NCBI GenBank assembly: GCA_009775375.1
Contig: VSPO01000046.1
Location: forward strand, 1 to 23,653
Source: Muribaculaceae bacterium
GTDB lineage: Bacteria; Bacteroidota; Bacteroidia; Bacteroidales; Muribaculaceae
DNA: 23,653 nucleotides
Direction: 5' to 3'
Shown here: positions 8,901 to 16,041 of the stretch, in pieces
Layout of the letters: the number at the start of each line of letters is the position of its first letter
Position numbering within the stretch: position 1 is the stretch's first letter
Position numbers and translations under genes: made by a program
The notes under the pieces: model-generated
Database searches by the model: none
The model's input: only the letters and a program-made list of their open reading frames with translations
Told to the model about the DNA's origin: nothing

Positions 8901-9061
8901 GTGCGCTTTGGAAACCTATGGGAGTCGTGATCTTCTGGGGTACGCCCGTCACGATGATATTTATCCTTACGGTCATACCCGTGGCCTACGGCATGATGAA
9001 GAGCCGGCTGAAAGATGCCGACAAACCTCTCGCTGAGCCTCTTGAGACCCATCTATTGTAA
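5906..9061 (+). CDS. RND multidrug-type efflux pump, inner-membrane permease (AcrB/HAE family)
   Basis: A full-length 1051-residue RND permease that uses the proton gradient to expel substrates from the periplasm. TM1 lies near residues 29-48, a group of TM helices at about 345-500, TM7 near 550 and the last group from about 875 to 1035, with two large periplasmic loops between. The TM4 proton-relay motif reads GMIVDN (D417, N418), so only one of the two AcrB-type aspartates is present. In TM10 the AcrB-type lysine is replaced by arginine (R946 in VRNAIVLLD). Both variants occur in other RND branches, but substrates cannot be predicted. An alternative start is the Met at residue 16. The gene follows the adaptor by 49 bases and precedes the outer-membrane factor by 23. 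Confidence 0.93.
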   Translation: MPSDTSRPTPPAGGKMNPLVMAGMKYSKEVILLVCVLIAFGIYALKVMDKNEFPSFTIREGVVAAVYPGATVEQVEQEVLKPLEDYVFSFKEVNKEKTHSRVTAGMVIIFVELDDNIDDTTPFWNEFKVGMDKVKMTLPPGVLGVETMSNFGDTSALLITMQSKDKTYRELGEYMDRLKDRLRTIESVSSLSVTGKQKEEIAVYLDPERLKHYALSEASIGVNLMSQGFKTTGGSLKDGHYTKPIIVERPANSVADIADMIVLSTPGGSIVRLGDIADIRREYPDPDSYITNNGEKCILLSLQMKEGYNIVEMGRQVDKQIEAFQKEIPQSVTLFKITDQPVVVNNSVNYFLVELLIAIIAVVVVIMILLPLNVALIAASTIPIAIFISLGLFYAFGIELNTVTLACLIVTLGMIVDNSVVIIDNYVELISDGVDHYTATLRSGTEFFKAIFSATLAISVTFFPFLVTIKGMFRDFLTDFPWGMTIILLVSLVVAEMLVPYMQYKLIKKPIYKLQRDALASGKKKFNFFLSMQNGYNKLIELCFRWPKTTVILGLACALLGGYLFVTRPMQLMPIAERNQFAVEIFMPEGTSVERTSEVADSLEKLLAKDPQVVSIASFHGCSSPRFQATYAPQVGGPNFAQFIVNTKSNDATIDVLNKYTGKLESYFPDAFIRFKQLSYSNADYPIQFKFSGATPEVLKATVDSVAAMARTVPGLRNVRSSLGNPLASALVSPDHDRAERLGLNSTLIEATLAMRYSDGLPVATVWEGDYGIPVTLKTKYARDGSISGLDNQPMPVAGIGTVPLRQVADVTPQWHPGLISHENGVYSVSLISEVERNINVIDRTEALSDSIAKMGLPEGVEMKKGGEWANTMDTLPQILTGLAMAVAIIFFILLFHYAQADTSGLLLLSLLLCLPGAALGLIIQDVAMSLTCVLGIVSLMGILVRNAIVLLDYAEELRNQGQTAHDSILNAAKRRMRPIFLTSAAATMGVLPMTIGNSALWKPMGVVIFWGTPVTMIFILTVIPVAYGMMKSRLKDADKPLAEPLETHLL

Positions 9062-9084
9062 TACAAAACCGAATTTCGTAAGTT

Positions 9085-10389
9085 ATGAAAGCCAAGCTAC
9101 CCACTTTGATAATGTCGCTGCTGGCGGCGCTCTCCCCTTTCGGGGCGTCGGCCGCAGCTCCCGACTCCGTTCTCTCCCTTGACCAATGCCGGAGGATGGC
9201 GTTGGCCAACAATGCCGACATCCGCACGGCCGGCAACAACCTCCTTGCGGCCATAGAGACGCGCCGCGAGGCGTTTACGAAGTATTTCCCTGAGATACAG
9301 GCCGGCGCCTCGGTGTTTCAGGCCAACCACGACATGCTGCAATACAACGTGCTCGACCTCTTCACGCTCGGAATCGTGAAGAAGGGGGCTATGGCGGGGA
9401 TATGGGCGATGCAGCCGATATTCGCCGGAGGGCAGATCGTCAATGGCAACAGGCTGGCGAAGGTGGGCGAAGAGGCGGCGCGTATCCGCAAGGAGCAGAG
9501 CCGCGAGGCTGTGGCGCTACAGACCGACGCGCTGTTCTGGCAGCTCGTGACACTTAAGGCCACGAAGCGCACGCTCGAAAGCGCGGTGGTGACGCTCGAT
9601 TCGCTGGGAAGCCAGGTGAAGGCGGCTGTAGATGCCGGAGTCGTGCCGATGAACGATTATCTGAAAGTGGAACTGAAGCGCAATGGCTACAGGGCCGACA
9701 TTGTCGACGCCGAGAATGGCATAGGCCTTATCCGGATGCTGCTCTCGCAGCAAATCGGGATGGGCAACGACGGGAATATCGACGTGGCCGCCGACGTGCC
9801 GGATTCCGTCGGGCCGCTGCCGCTCTCGATCCGTATGACCCCGGCCGATGCGCTACCTCAGACCAACGACTACCGTCTGCTTCAGAAGAACGTCGAAGCC
9901 AAGGACCTGGAGAAGCGCATGGCGGTGGGAAGCCATCTGCCGAAGGTGGCGATCGGCGGGGGATGGGTCTACCATAATGTGCTCGACCAGAATCATAATT
10001 TCGGAGTCGTCATGGCTACGGTCGACATCCCCCTGTCGGGCTGGTGGGGAGGCTCGCACGCCATACGCAGGAAGTCGCTGGAGGTGGAGAATGCGCGCAC
10101 GGAGCTCAACAATCTCAGCCAGAAGTTGGAAATCGCGATGCAGGACAAATGGGACAACCTTACGGCCGCCCATCGCAAGATGCAGATCGCTCATGAGGCG
10201 ATAGCGCAAGGGAAGGAGAACCTTCGGCTCAACCGGGCCTACTACGATGCCGGTATGTGCACGATCACCGACTTGCTTGATGCCGAGGCGCTCTACCGTC
10301 AGGCGCAAGACGATTTCATAGCCGCCTACGGCGTCTACCGTCTTTCCGAATCCCAATACCTGACAGCCACAGGCCGAGCCTTCGAATAG
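9085..10389 (+). CDS. TolC-family outer-membrane efflux protein
   Basis: A 434-residue outer-membrane factor that forms the exit duct of the pump. A signal peptide (residues 1 to about 24, ending ASAAA) has no lipobox cysteine, so the protein is probably not lipidated. Two related halves of long coiled helices are visible. The first starts at 'LSLDQCRRMALANNADIRTA' and includes 'AVALQTDALFWQLVTLKATK'. The second ends 'LNRAYYDAGMCTITDLLDAE' then 'YRQAQDDFIAAYGVYRLSESQYL', the typical C-terminal TolC signature. Last gene of the RND operon, followed by a strong terminator hairpin. The coding region is notably GC-rich compared with the polysaccharide cluster downstream. Confidence 0.92.
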   Translation: MKAKLPTLIMSLLAALSPFGASAAAPDSVLSLDQCRRMALANNADIRTAGNNLLAAIETRREAFTKYFPEIQAGASVFQANHDMLQYNVLDLFTLGIVKKGAMAGIWAMQPIFAGGQIVNGNRLAKVGEEAARIRKEQSREAVALQTDALFWQLVTLKATKRTLESAVVTLDSLGSQVKAAVDAGVVPMNDYLKVELKRNGYRADIVDAENGIGLIRMLLSQQIGMGNDGNIDVAADVPDSVGPLPLSIRMTPADALPQTNDYRLLQKNVEAKDLEKRMAVGSHLPKVAIGGGWVYHNVLDQNHNFGVVMATVDIPLSGWWGGSHAIRRKSLEVENARTELNNLSQKLEIAMQDKWDNLTAAHRKMQIAHEAIAQGKENLRLNRAYYDAGMCTITDLLDAEALYRQAQDDFIAAYGVYRLSESQYLTATGRAFE

Positions 10390-10470
10390 CCCCCTAATTT
10401 TTTCTGCAAAACGCTCAGTCGGGCATGGAGCGCATGGCCTCCGGCCCGCGCCAAGTCCATACAAGTCAAA

Positions 10471-10519
10471 GCTAAAAAGGCCAAGGAATCAAAACTTTTT
10501 GATTCCTTGGCCTTTTAGC
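10471..10519. terminator. Bidirectional terminator between efflux operon and toxin-antitoxin pair
   Basis: A stem of up to 20 base pairs (10475-10494 with 10497-10516; the innermost A:T pairs will open into a loop) has the core GGCCAAGGAATC/GATTCCTTGGCC. Flanking A- and T-runs give a U-tract in either direction. It lies between the convergent outer-membrane factor and toxin genes and can serve both. Confidence 0.85.
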
Positions 10520-10535
10520 CAATGCTGTCGTGCAT

Positions 10536-10811
10536 TTAGAACAGGTCGGAATGCGAGCCGGTGTCGATGAAGAGCAATGTCAGCTCCGTGTCATTTTGTT
10601 CCCAGACAAGAAGCCAATCCGACTGGATGTGGCATTCCCAACATCCGTCATAATCGCCTGAAAGCTTATGCGGACGGTAAATAGCCGGCAATCTGCCGCA
10701 CTCTCGCAGAATCGACACCACATTCTCAAATTTACTCATATCAAGTCCCCGGCGTATACACTTCTTATACGCCTTATCAAACTTCCTGGAAGTGAAAATC
10801 TTATAACTCAT
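10536..10811 (-). CDS. YafQ-family mRNA interferase toxin (RelE/ParE superfamily)
   Basis: A 91-residue toxin expected to cleave translated mRNA on the ribosome. Residues known to matter in E. coli YafQ are visible at equivalent places: H48, H61, D65, W66 and H87, within 'PHKLSGDYDGCWECHIQSDW' and the C-terminal 'DTGSHSDLF'. Length is normal for the family. Its ATG lies inside the antitoxin stop (ATGA), the usual antitoxin-first, translationally coupled order. A terminator shared with the efflux operon lies just downstream. The toxin appears intact, including all predicted catalytic positions. Confidence 0.9.
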   Translation of the reverse strand: MSYKIFTSRKFDKAYKKCIRRGLDMSKFENVVSILRECGRLPAIYRPHKLSGDYDGCWECHIQSDWLLVWEQNDTELTLLFIDTGSHSDLF

Positions 10812-11029
10812 TTCATCAAATGTGCCATAAGTTCTTCTACACTATTGAAAGGACCTGAAACACGTCCTGCGCGGACATCTTCAAGTGCCAGGTCGAGCCC
10901 GCATTTTTTCTTCCTCTTGGGAGCACTCTTTGCAATCGAGACACCATCCAACGCACCAAGCACCTTCTTAAGGCTCGGCAGTATAGCGGGATTCTCAACA
11001 TTTAAAATAAGCTGTGTCATAGCATTCAA
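10808..11029 (-). CDS. Antitoxin of the YafQ-type pair
   Basis: A 73-residue protein encoded directly before the toxin with a 4-base overlap. The lysine-rich middle (APKRKKK) and C-terminal helices (LALEDVRAGRVSGPFNSVEE) fit a small Bacteroidales antitoxin whose C-terminus wraps the toxin. I do not see a clear ribbon-helix-helix or HTH DNA-binding domain, so autoregulation is uncertain. The start could also be the Met at residue 4 (11020). A promoter matching the Bacteroidetes consensus ends about 17 bases before the ATG. Confidence 0.8.
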   Translation of the reverse strand: MNAMTQLILNVENPAILPSLKKVLGALDGVSIAKSAPKRKKKCGLDLALEDVRAGRVSGPFNSVEELMAHLMK

Positions 11030-11045
11030 TGTTTGGTTGGCAACG

Positions 11046-11077
11046 CAAATTTAATAAATATCTGCCATATAAACAAA
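11046..11077 (-). promoter_or_regulatory. Promoter of the toxin-antitoxin operon
   Basis: On the minus strand TTTG (11074-11077), a 20-base spacer, then TAAATTTG (11046-11053), a full match to the Bacteroidetes promoter. The leader is about 10 bases. Confidence 0.65.
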
Positions 11078-11085
11078 TCAGGCTG

Positions 11086-11460
11086 TCGGTTGGTCTTTAG
11101 TTTTTTAGTCGGGAGTCGGTATTTTTTTAGTCGTCGGTGGGGGAACACGGCCCTTGGCCGCGTCACGGTAATGCCATCCGGCGGTAATTTCTGTTGTCAG
11201 TTTTCTGATGTTCTGATTTGGAAAAATTTTGTTTTGGTTTGAAAAACTAAAGTGTTTTGGTTTGGAAAATTTTGTTCCGATTTGAAATTGTTTTGTTTTA
11301 TTTTGAAAAACTAAAGTGTTTTGTTTTTAATTTTTTTGTTTTGTTTTGAAAAAATTTGTTCCGATTTGAAAATTCTGATAGCTGTTATAGCTTTTATGGC
11401 TTTTAGAGGAGTTATGGCAGTGATGGGAATTATGAGAGTTATGGGATTTTAAGGGTTGGT
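11086..11460. repeat. AT-rich degenerate direct-repeat region, no gene seen
   Basis: This is the largest gene-free stretch. At 11098-11150 it has AGTCGGGAGTCGG/TTTAGTCGTCGG motifs between T-runs. From 11210 there are interleaved repeats: a 22-base unit (TTTGAAAAACTAAAG then TGTTTTG) at 11238-11259 and 11302-11323, and TTTGTTCCGATTTGAAA at 11271-11287 and 11355-11371. It ends in short TTATGG-rich repeats (11381-11455). No convincing open frame was found. It may be remnant or slippage-expanded spacer DNA. Confidence 0.6.
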
Positions 11461-11521
11461 TGGAGAGTGCAAAGATAGCTATGGGATGGCAGAAAAGAAT
11501 GTTATTTTGAGGAATTTGCTT

Positions 11522-12171
11522 TTACGTATCTGACTCCTTTATTCTATCAAGAGATTCAATAAAACGAAGGAATCCAAGATTGTTTAGTGACGCAGCTTTG
11601 ATATCTTTAGATTTTTTCTTCAATTTTAAAATATATTCATATGTCGCCCTGGCCTTATCAGCATTTTTATTATCCTTGTCTATACTACCACGGTCCTTGA
11701 GAGGCCTGTTGAGGGAATTTACACAAGAATCTGTCTTGCAGACAATTTTTTTGTCGTCCGATAGGAATGACAAGAGCCAACATTCCGTCTCATGTATGGC
11801 GATAGCGAAAATAACCCTATCTCTATCAAAGTCTGGATGGATCTGTGCTAAAAGTCTTTCACACACAGATTCATGCAGACTATCTGCATTATCGTAATTC
11901 TCTGCTATCCCATATTGCGACCTGACGTCGGTATCAATATGAACAACAACATATCTGCATCCCTCATTAAGGGCCTCCAGTATCATTTGGTCAGCTCCGG
12001 ATATATACTGAAGCACACCTTGCCACGAGCCGAACCCGTCTTGTTTGCCCTGCATAGATTCCTTTGGCTTCAAAGGGATCACGTAAGCATCCTCTTCTCG
12101 GAGATAACGCTCCGTGATATGCTTCAAAATCCTATAGTCGGAATCCCTTCGAATACAATGCCTATCTTCAT
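11522..12171 (-). pseudogene. TOPRIM-like partner of AAA ATPase, frameshifted near its N-terminus
   Basis: The start at 12171, 17 bases after the ATPase stop, gives MKIGIVFEG and then runs out of frame. Adding one G to the GGG run at 12145-12147 restores MKIGIVFEGDSDYRILKHI and a 216-residue protein. The restored protein has E8 in a first-strand 'FEGD', D80xD82 in 'VVVHIDTDV' and 'IHETECWLL' near 127-134. Glu on strand one followed by DxD is the TOPRIM/DUF4276-like nuclease layout. The remaining 207 codons are free of stops. An in-frame ATG at 12280 lies inside the ATPase gene and would add an unrelated N-terminus without the 'VFEG' motif. The protein is probably a nuclease effector or regulator of the ATPase (inference). 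It could be a true mutation, a variable switch or a sequencing error. Confidence 0.65.
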
Positions 12172-12188
12172 TCCCATGGCAATTGGAT

Positions 12189-13358
12189 TTAGAAATTATC
12201 CGGAAGTCCACCGATAAGTCCGCTGAGCCAAAGCTGCGACAACTCCATTTTGCGTTCATGGCGATACGGTATCCTCTCAAGGCGGGAATGTCCGTCTATA
12301 TCCCTGCGGGCCACGAACAGCCTTATTTCATCATCTGATAAATCCAGTCCGTCAAGTACGTAAGGGCAATGAGTCGTCACAATAACCTGCTTGCCATTCG
12401 CACGGCTGCGTTCTACAAGATACTTCGTCAACTTCGTCACCAACTTTGGATTCATTGCAGTTTCTATGTTGTCGATGGCAAAAAATTGGGGAGTGTCTTG
12501 ACTATTAAACAGCGTAAGATAGAAAAGAAGGAAAAGGAAACCCTCGTTGGTGCTTCTTTGATCGAAGTAATGAAGCGAGTCTCTAAGATACCGGTCGCCT
12601 ATAGACAGGCGATACTCATTTTGCATCAGGTTGTCAGGAATGTTAAATCCGTCAAACCAGTCAAGGAGCATAAGACCTTCATTGACTTCGGAAAAAAGCT
12701 CCCTGCCGTCTTTATCCGCTGCCTCCTTGAGATATTTAAGCAATCCTTCTCCATGCACACCCAATGGGAAAAGCGTGGAATCAAAAGTTTTACGCAAGAA
12801 ATGCTCCGACGGACGATACGTAAGAAACGATGAAAGCTCTGCCGAATCAGAAGACAGCGATTGCAAAGTCCGTGTAAATGAAGCCATATCAATATTGCTT
12901 TTGGAAAGAGCCACGGCGAGCTCTCCCATAAGTTTCTGCATTGACTCTCCACTTTCAGCGGGAGATTGAGAGGCAGCATACATTCTACGGAATATCTGAG
13001 ATGACGAAAAATTGACCCATCTCTTCAATGAATCCTCATACTCCAGATTGAAAATAAATGGCATTCCGGAAATGGTGACCTCAATTCCGATGACTCTTTT
13101 CATTCCTTCCTCACGCCTGGAGTCCTCATCCTCTTCAAAGGCATTTATCATGAATTGAGAATCCGTCACCCTTAAGTCTCTATTAGCAAGATATTCATTG
13201 TCAAGCTTGTCCTGCGAGGCTGCTCCTGCAAGCGATATTGCCTCCAAGATGTTGGTTTTACCACAACCGTTGGGACCGATAATCACGTTAAACCGTCCCA
13301 ACGTCATTGTTAGATTAACGATGGACTTATAGTTCTGTATTTTGATACTCTCAATCAT
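12189..13358 (-). CDS. AAA/ABC-like ATPase (RecF/OLD-type, AAA_21-like), putative defence ATPase
   Basis: A 389-residue ATPase. N-terminal 'MIESIKIQNYKSI' is followed by a Walker A GPNGCGKT (28-35). The signature-like 'STNEGFLFLLF' is near 269-279, Walker B 'FFAIDN' at 292-297, and a switch histidine in 'VIVTTH' (His330). The usual glutamate after the Walker B aspartate is Asn (DN-IET), so hydrolysis may be slow or use another residue. The region between about 60 and 265 is a helical/beta insert without coiled-coil length, unlike SMC proteins. The start at 13358 is fixed by a full promoter just upstream. A longer in-frame start at 13397 would fall inside that promoter. A TOPRIM-like gene follows after 17 bases. 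The pair resembles ATPase-nuclease anti-phage modules (inference). Confidence 0.82.
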   Translation of the reverse strand: MIESIKIQNYKSIVNLTMTLGRFNVIIGPNGCGKTNILEAISLAGAASQDKLDNEYLANRDLRVTDSQFMINAFEEDEDSRREEGMKRVIGIEVTISGMPFIFNLEYEDSLKRWVNFSSSQIFRRMYAASQSPAESGESMQKLMGELAVALSKSNIDMASFTRTLQSLSSDSAELSSFLTYRPSEHFLRKTFDSTLFPLGVHGEGLLKYLKEAADKDGRELFSEVNEGLMLLDWFDGFNIPDNLMQNEYRLSIGDRYLRDSLHYFDQRSTNEGFLFLLFYLTLFNSQDTPQFFAIDNIETAMNPKLVTKLTKYLVERSRANGKQVIVTTHCPYVLDGLDLSDDEIRLFVARRDIDGHSRLERIPYRHERKMELSQLWLSGLIGGLPDNF

Positions 13359-13379
13359 AAAAAGCAAACAATTATGAAG

Positions 13380-13410
13380 CAAAATTAACCAAATCATTTG
13401 GATTTACAAA
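13380..13410 (-). promoter_or_regulatory. Promoter of the ATPase/TOPRIM-like operon
   Basis: On the minus strand TTTG (13407-13410), exactly 19 bases, then TAATTTTG (13380-13387): a perfect match to the Bacteroidetes consensus. Transcription should start near 13374, leaving a leader of about 15 bases. Confidence 0.75.
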
Positions 13411-13480
13411 AAATATACCGGGCATCCGATTATAAACCCACAAAATTAGAAAAATATGAATCCGACGGAAATAAAAGTAA

Positions 13481-13508
13481 GAGGGGCGGACCTCACGGCC
13501 CGCCCCTC
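13481..13508 (-). terminator. Probable terminator at the end of the polysaccharide cluster
   Basis: A 9-base-pair GC-rich stem (13481-13489 with 13500-13508) and a 10-base loop. On the minus strand it is followed by a T-rich run (TTACTTTTATTT). It lies about 340 bases after the last glycosyltransferase stop and before the ATPase promoter. Confidence 0.55.
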
Positions 13509-13510
13509 CC

Positions 13511-13844
13511 GGATTATATATAAAAAGAATTGTCTGAACTGTTAGCGTCCTCTCCTTTAATACTTCATACTCCCGCGCATGCGGACCGATGAGTTCAAAC
13601 CACGAAGAACCACGAGATTAACCACGAAACCACGTTTTTTATACTTCATACTCCATTCTTAATACTTTCCGTGGCAGTGGACTTGGCACCACTTAGCAGA
13701 GGCCAAGGAGGGAGAGGAACTGAGGGATTTTGGGGGATTCGGATTGGTTAAGGCCGAGGACGTTTATGGCTTTTGTGCGAAGTTTGACATCCTCCTACCT
13801 ATTTAAATTTATGCAACAAACTATGGAGAGAGATTGACATCTCA
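13511..13844. other. Intergenic region with short repeats, no gene seen
   Basis: No credible open frame. A 13-base direct repeat, TACTTCATACTCC, occurs at 13561-13573 and 13642-13654. Between the copies, at about 13597-13634, are four short copies of ACCACGA or ACCACG, spaced 9-12 bases. The rest looks unstructured. It separates the polysaccharide cluster from the ATPase operon. Confidence 0.5.
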
Positions 13845-15025
13845 TTAAACATCATTAGTTATGGCTGAATTGATAAACGCCCAAAACTGTTTGGCCACTA
13901 CATCTTTTGATAGATTGTTTTGAACATATTTACGGGCTCGTACTCCCATTCCTTTTCGATGTTCTTTATTTGCAAGAAGAGCTGTGAGTTCTGAAATCCA
14001 TTCTTCCTTGTTATTCAATATTGCAATCTCATTATTCTCAATGGTTAGACCCTCAGCTCCGATTGAAGTCGTGACAACGCAGCATCCATATGACATCGCT
14101 TGAATTATTTTATTCTGTATCCCTGCTCCGGTCAGCATTGGTGCAACAACAATAGTTGCATTTCGAAAGTATGGTTCAACAGAATCTACAAATCCTGTTA
14201 CAGTTATGCCATCAATTTCAGAAAATTTTTTAACTCTTGAACCCGGATTTGCCCCAATAATCTTGAATTCGAGATCCGGATATGATTCTTTAAGGACAGG
14301 GAATATTTTAGTTGAGAAAAAAGTTACCGCTACGATATTTGGCTCATAACTCATCTTTCCGACAAAGATGATGTTATTATCACTTTCGTGCGAAGCAATA
14401 GAGCCAATGTCAGGGATCTTAACCATATTCCCGACTGTGTGTATTATTCTTGACATGATATGATATACTGGTTGTCTACATCTGAAATGACCGCGCAACT
14501 GTCAAAAGAACCAAGACATTTCCGTTCATAGGATCTACATCTACGATAGTCAATTTCATAAATCAATTTTTTCAAACCTCTTGCTTCCCGTCGAGCCTTA
14601 TCATAGTTCATTGAGATTGCATCTACAAAGTCAAGATACTTTATCAGACCGTTTTTCTCCCTTACATACTCTGCTGTGCGAATGTTATTGCAGAACACAC
14701 AATCATAATTTGACATAATCTTATCAATTTCCTTGGCAATGGACTTATTATAATAATAGTTTACTTGAAGAGGCAGACGATTAAAGACAGATCCAATTGT
14801 TTGAATTATTGATTGCACCTTGCTAACTTGGAAACAAAATATATTATGGACACCATCTATAGCCTTATTATTCACTATGCCATCCTTATCAGGAGATATA
14901 AGTAATACATCCACGTCAAATTTCTCTTTCAGAAAGTTCAATTGCTGGACAGTCCGGATCTGGTCTCCACCGATAATAGGGAATAGAGGACGTGAAGAAA
15001 TAAACAATAATCTTTTTCTCGACAT
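13845..15025 (-). pseudogene. GT4-family glycosyltransferase split by a 5-bp tandem duplication
   Basis: Two adjacent frames together give one glycosyltransferase of about 391 residues. The N-terminal half (from 15025, 'MSRKRLLFISSRPLFPIIGG') ends at 'ISDVDNQYIIS' and hits a stop. The C-terminal half begins 'SRIIHTVGNMVKIP' and carries the GT-B donor-binding region ('IIFVGKMSYEPN', 'VVAPMLTGAGIQNKI'). The junction holds GATAT twice in a row (14457-14466). Removing one copy joins the halves as NQYIMSRIIHTVG without any other change. The enzyme would add a sugar from a nucleotide donor to the growing polysaccharide at the cytoplasmic face. As written it is inactive, unless slippage restores the frame. 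It is the last gene of the cluster, 32 bases after the acyltransferase. Confidence 0.8.
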
Positions 15026-15057
15026 AAAGTATTGTCTGGTGTATTTAAGAGATTTTA

Positions 15058-16041
15058 TTATGACAATCCACACGTATAAGACAAAATCTTATAAAAAGAA
15101 TTCTTCTTATGGGAGGATTTTAGGATCAGCTTAGCAATGAGAATTGGAATGAATAGTCCAGAAATAAACATCAGGCAATAGCAAATCCATATATTAAGGT
15201 GAAGTAAGTTGAAAAATACAATTCTTACAAAAACCATGGGAAACCATTGCAGAAGATATATGCAGAATGTATAATTTCTTAGATACGGGAAGAACGGCAC
15301 TCCTTTTTTATCCAACCATCCAATAAATGAGATTGAAAATGACAGTCCGACTAAGGCAGACAAATACTTGTTTAAAGGATGATAAACTAACACGCATAGC
15401 AGGCAAAACAGCATAATGGAAAGAGTAATGGAGAACAATTCTCTGTCATCTGTCACTTTCATTTTTCTACAAATTATACCTAAACAGAAATAAGGGAAAT
15501 AATATAGAGTGCCGGAAATGCCAAGAAATTCTATTCCGGTACATAAGTATGATGCACTAACACTGATTAGTCCCAACAGCAGCCACCCCCCCCAATTATA
15601 TTTACCTAATATATAAGCAAATAGCTCTGCCATTACATATACACAAAATAATACCGTTAAAAACCAAAGAGGTTGAACCGGGTTATCAGACGGAATAAAC
15701 AATGATTCCAAATAGCTCAACCAGCTGCCTTCAATGGGTCTTAATGCAAATTGTGATAGAAAAACTTTTGGGAGGAATACAATTGTTGTCAGTACGAAAA
15801 GAGGAATCAGCAACCGTTTCGCCTTTCGTGTCAGAAACTTTATACCCCTTGGCTTTGTGTCAAATAAAAATCCTGCTATCCAAAAGAACAAAGGCATGTG
15901 AAAAGCATATATCCATCGATGAAGGTATGAGTCATTAAAGCTTGGGGTCAACCCGATATGCCCCAACAAAACGAGCAGCATACCGAAAGTATACATATTG
16001 TCTATTATGACAAATCTCTCGGATTCAGTTTTTTTGTCCAT
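15058..16041 (-). CDS. Acyltransferase 3 family membrane protein (polysaccharide O-acetylation)
   Basis: A 327-residue integral membrane protein with about ten hydrophobic helices and no signal peptide. The N-terminus 'IDNMYTFGMLLVLLGHIG' carries the histidine typical of acyltransferase-3 proteins, and 'HMPLFFWIAGFLF' is the second conserved block. These enzymes transfer acetyl or similar groups across the membrane to sugar residues. Here the likely target is the exopolysaccharide repeat unit, by context. Its start overlaps the end of the preceding GT4 gene by 17 bases, implying coupling. The coding region is AT-rich like the GT4 gene before it. It appears intact. Confidence 0.85.
   Translation of the reverse strand: MDKKTESERFVIIDNMYTFGMLLVLLGHIGLTPSFNDSYLHRWIYAFHMPLFFWIAGFLFDTKPRGIKFLTRKAKRLLIPLFVLTTIVFLPKVFLSQFALRPIEGSWLSYLESLFIPSDNPVQPLWFLTVLFCVYVMAELFAYILGKYNWGGWLLLGLISVSASYLCTGIEFLGISGTLYYFPYFCLGIICRKMKVTDDRELFSITLSIMLFCLLCVLVYHPLNKYLSALVGLSFSISFIGWLDKKGVPFFPYLRNYTFCIYLLQWFPMVFVRIVFFNLLHLNIWICYCLMFISGLFIPILIAKLILKSSHKKNSFYKILSYTCGLS

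Noticed and set aside
11033..11242. Small plus-strand protein in the repeat region
   Set aside because: Starts in the toxin-antitoxin promoter, has an odd low-complexity composition and no supporting motif or promoter.
12189..12280. Start of the TOPRIM-like gene at 12280 inside the ATPase gene
   Set aside because: This would overlap the ATPase C-terminus by about 90 bases and give an N-terminus without any TOPRIM-like strand. The shifted start at 12171 gives a motif that fits.
13561..13654. CRISPR-like array from repeated ACCACGA units
   Set aside because: Units are only 6-7 bases, spacing is irregular and short, and no Cas genes are present.
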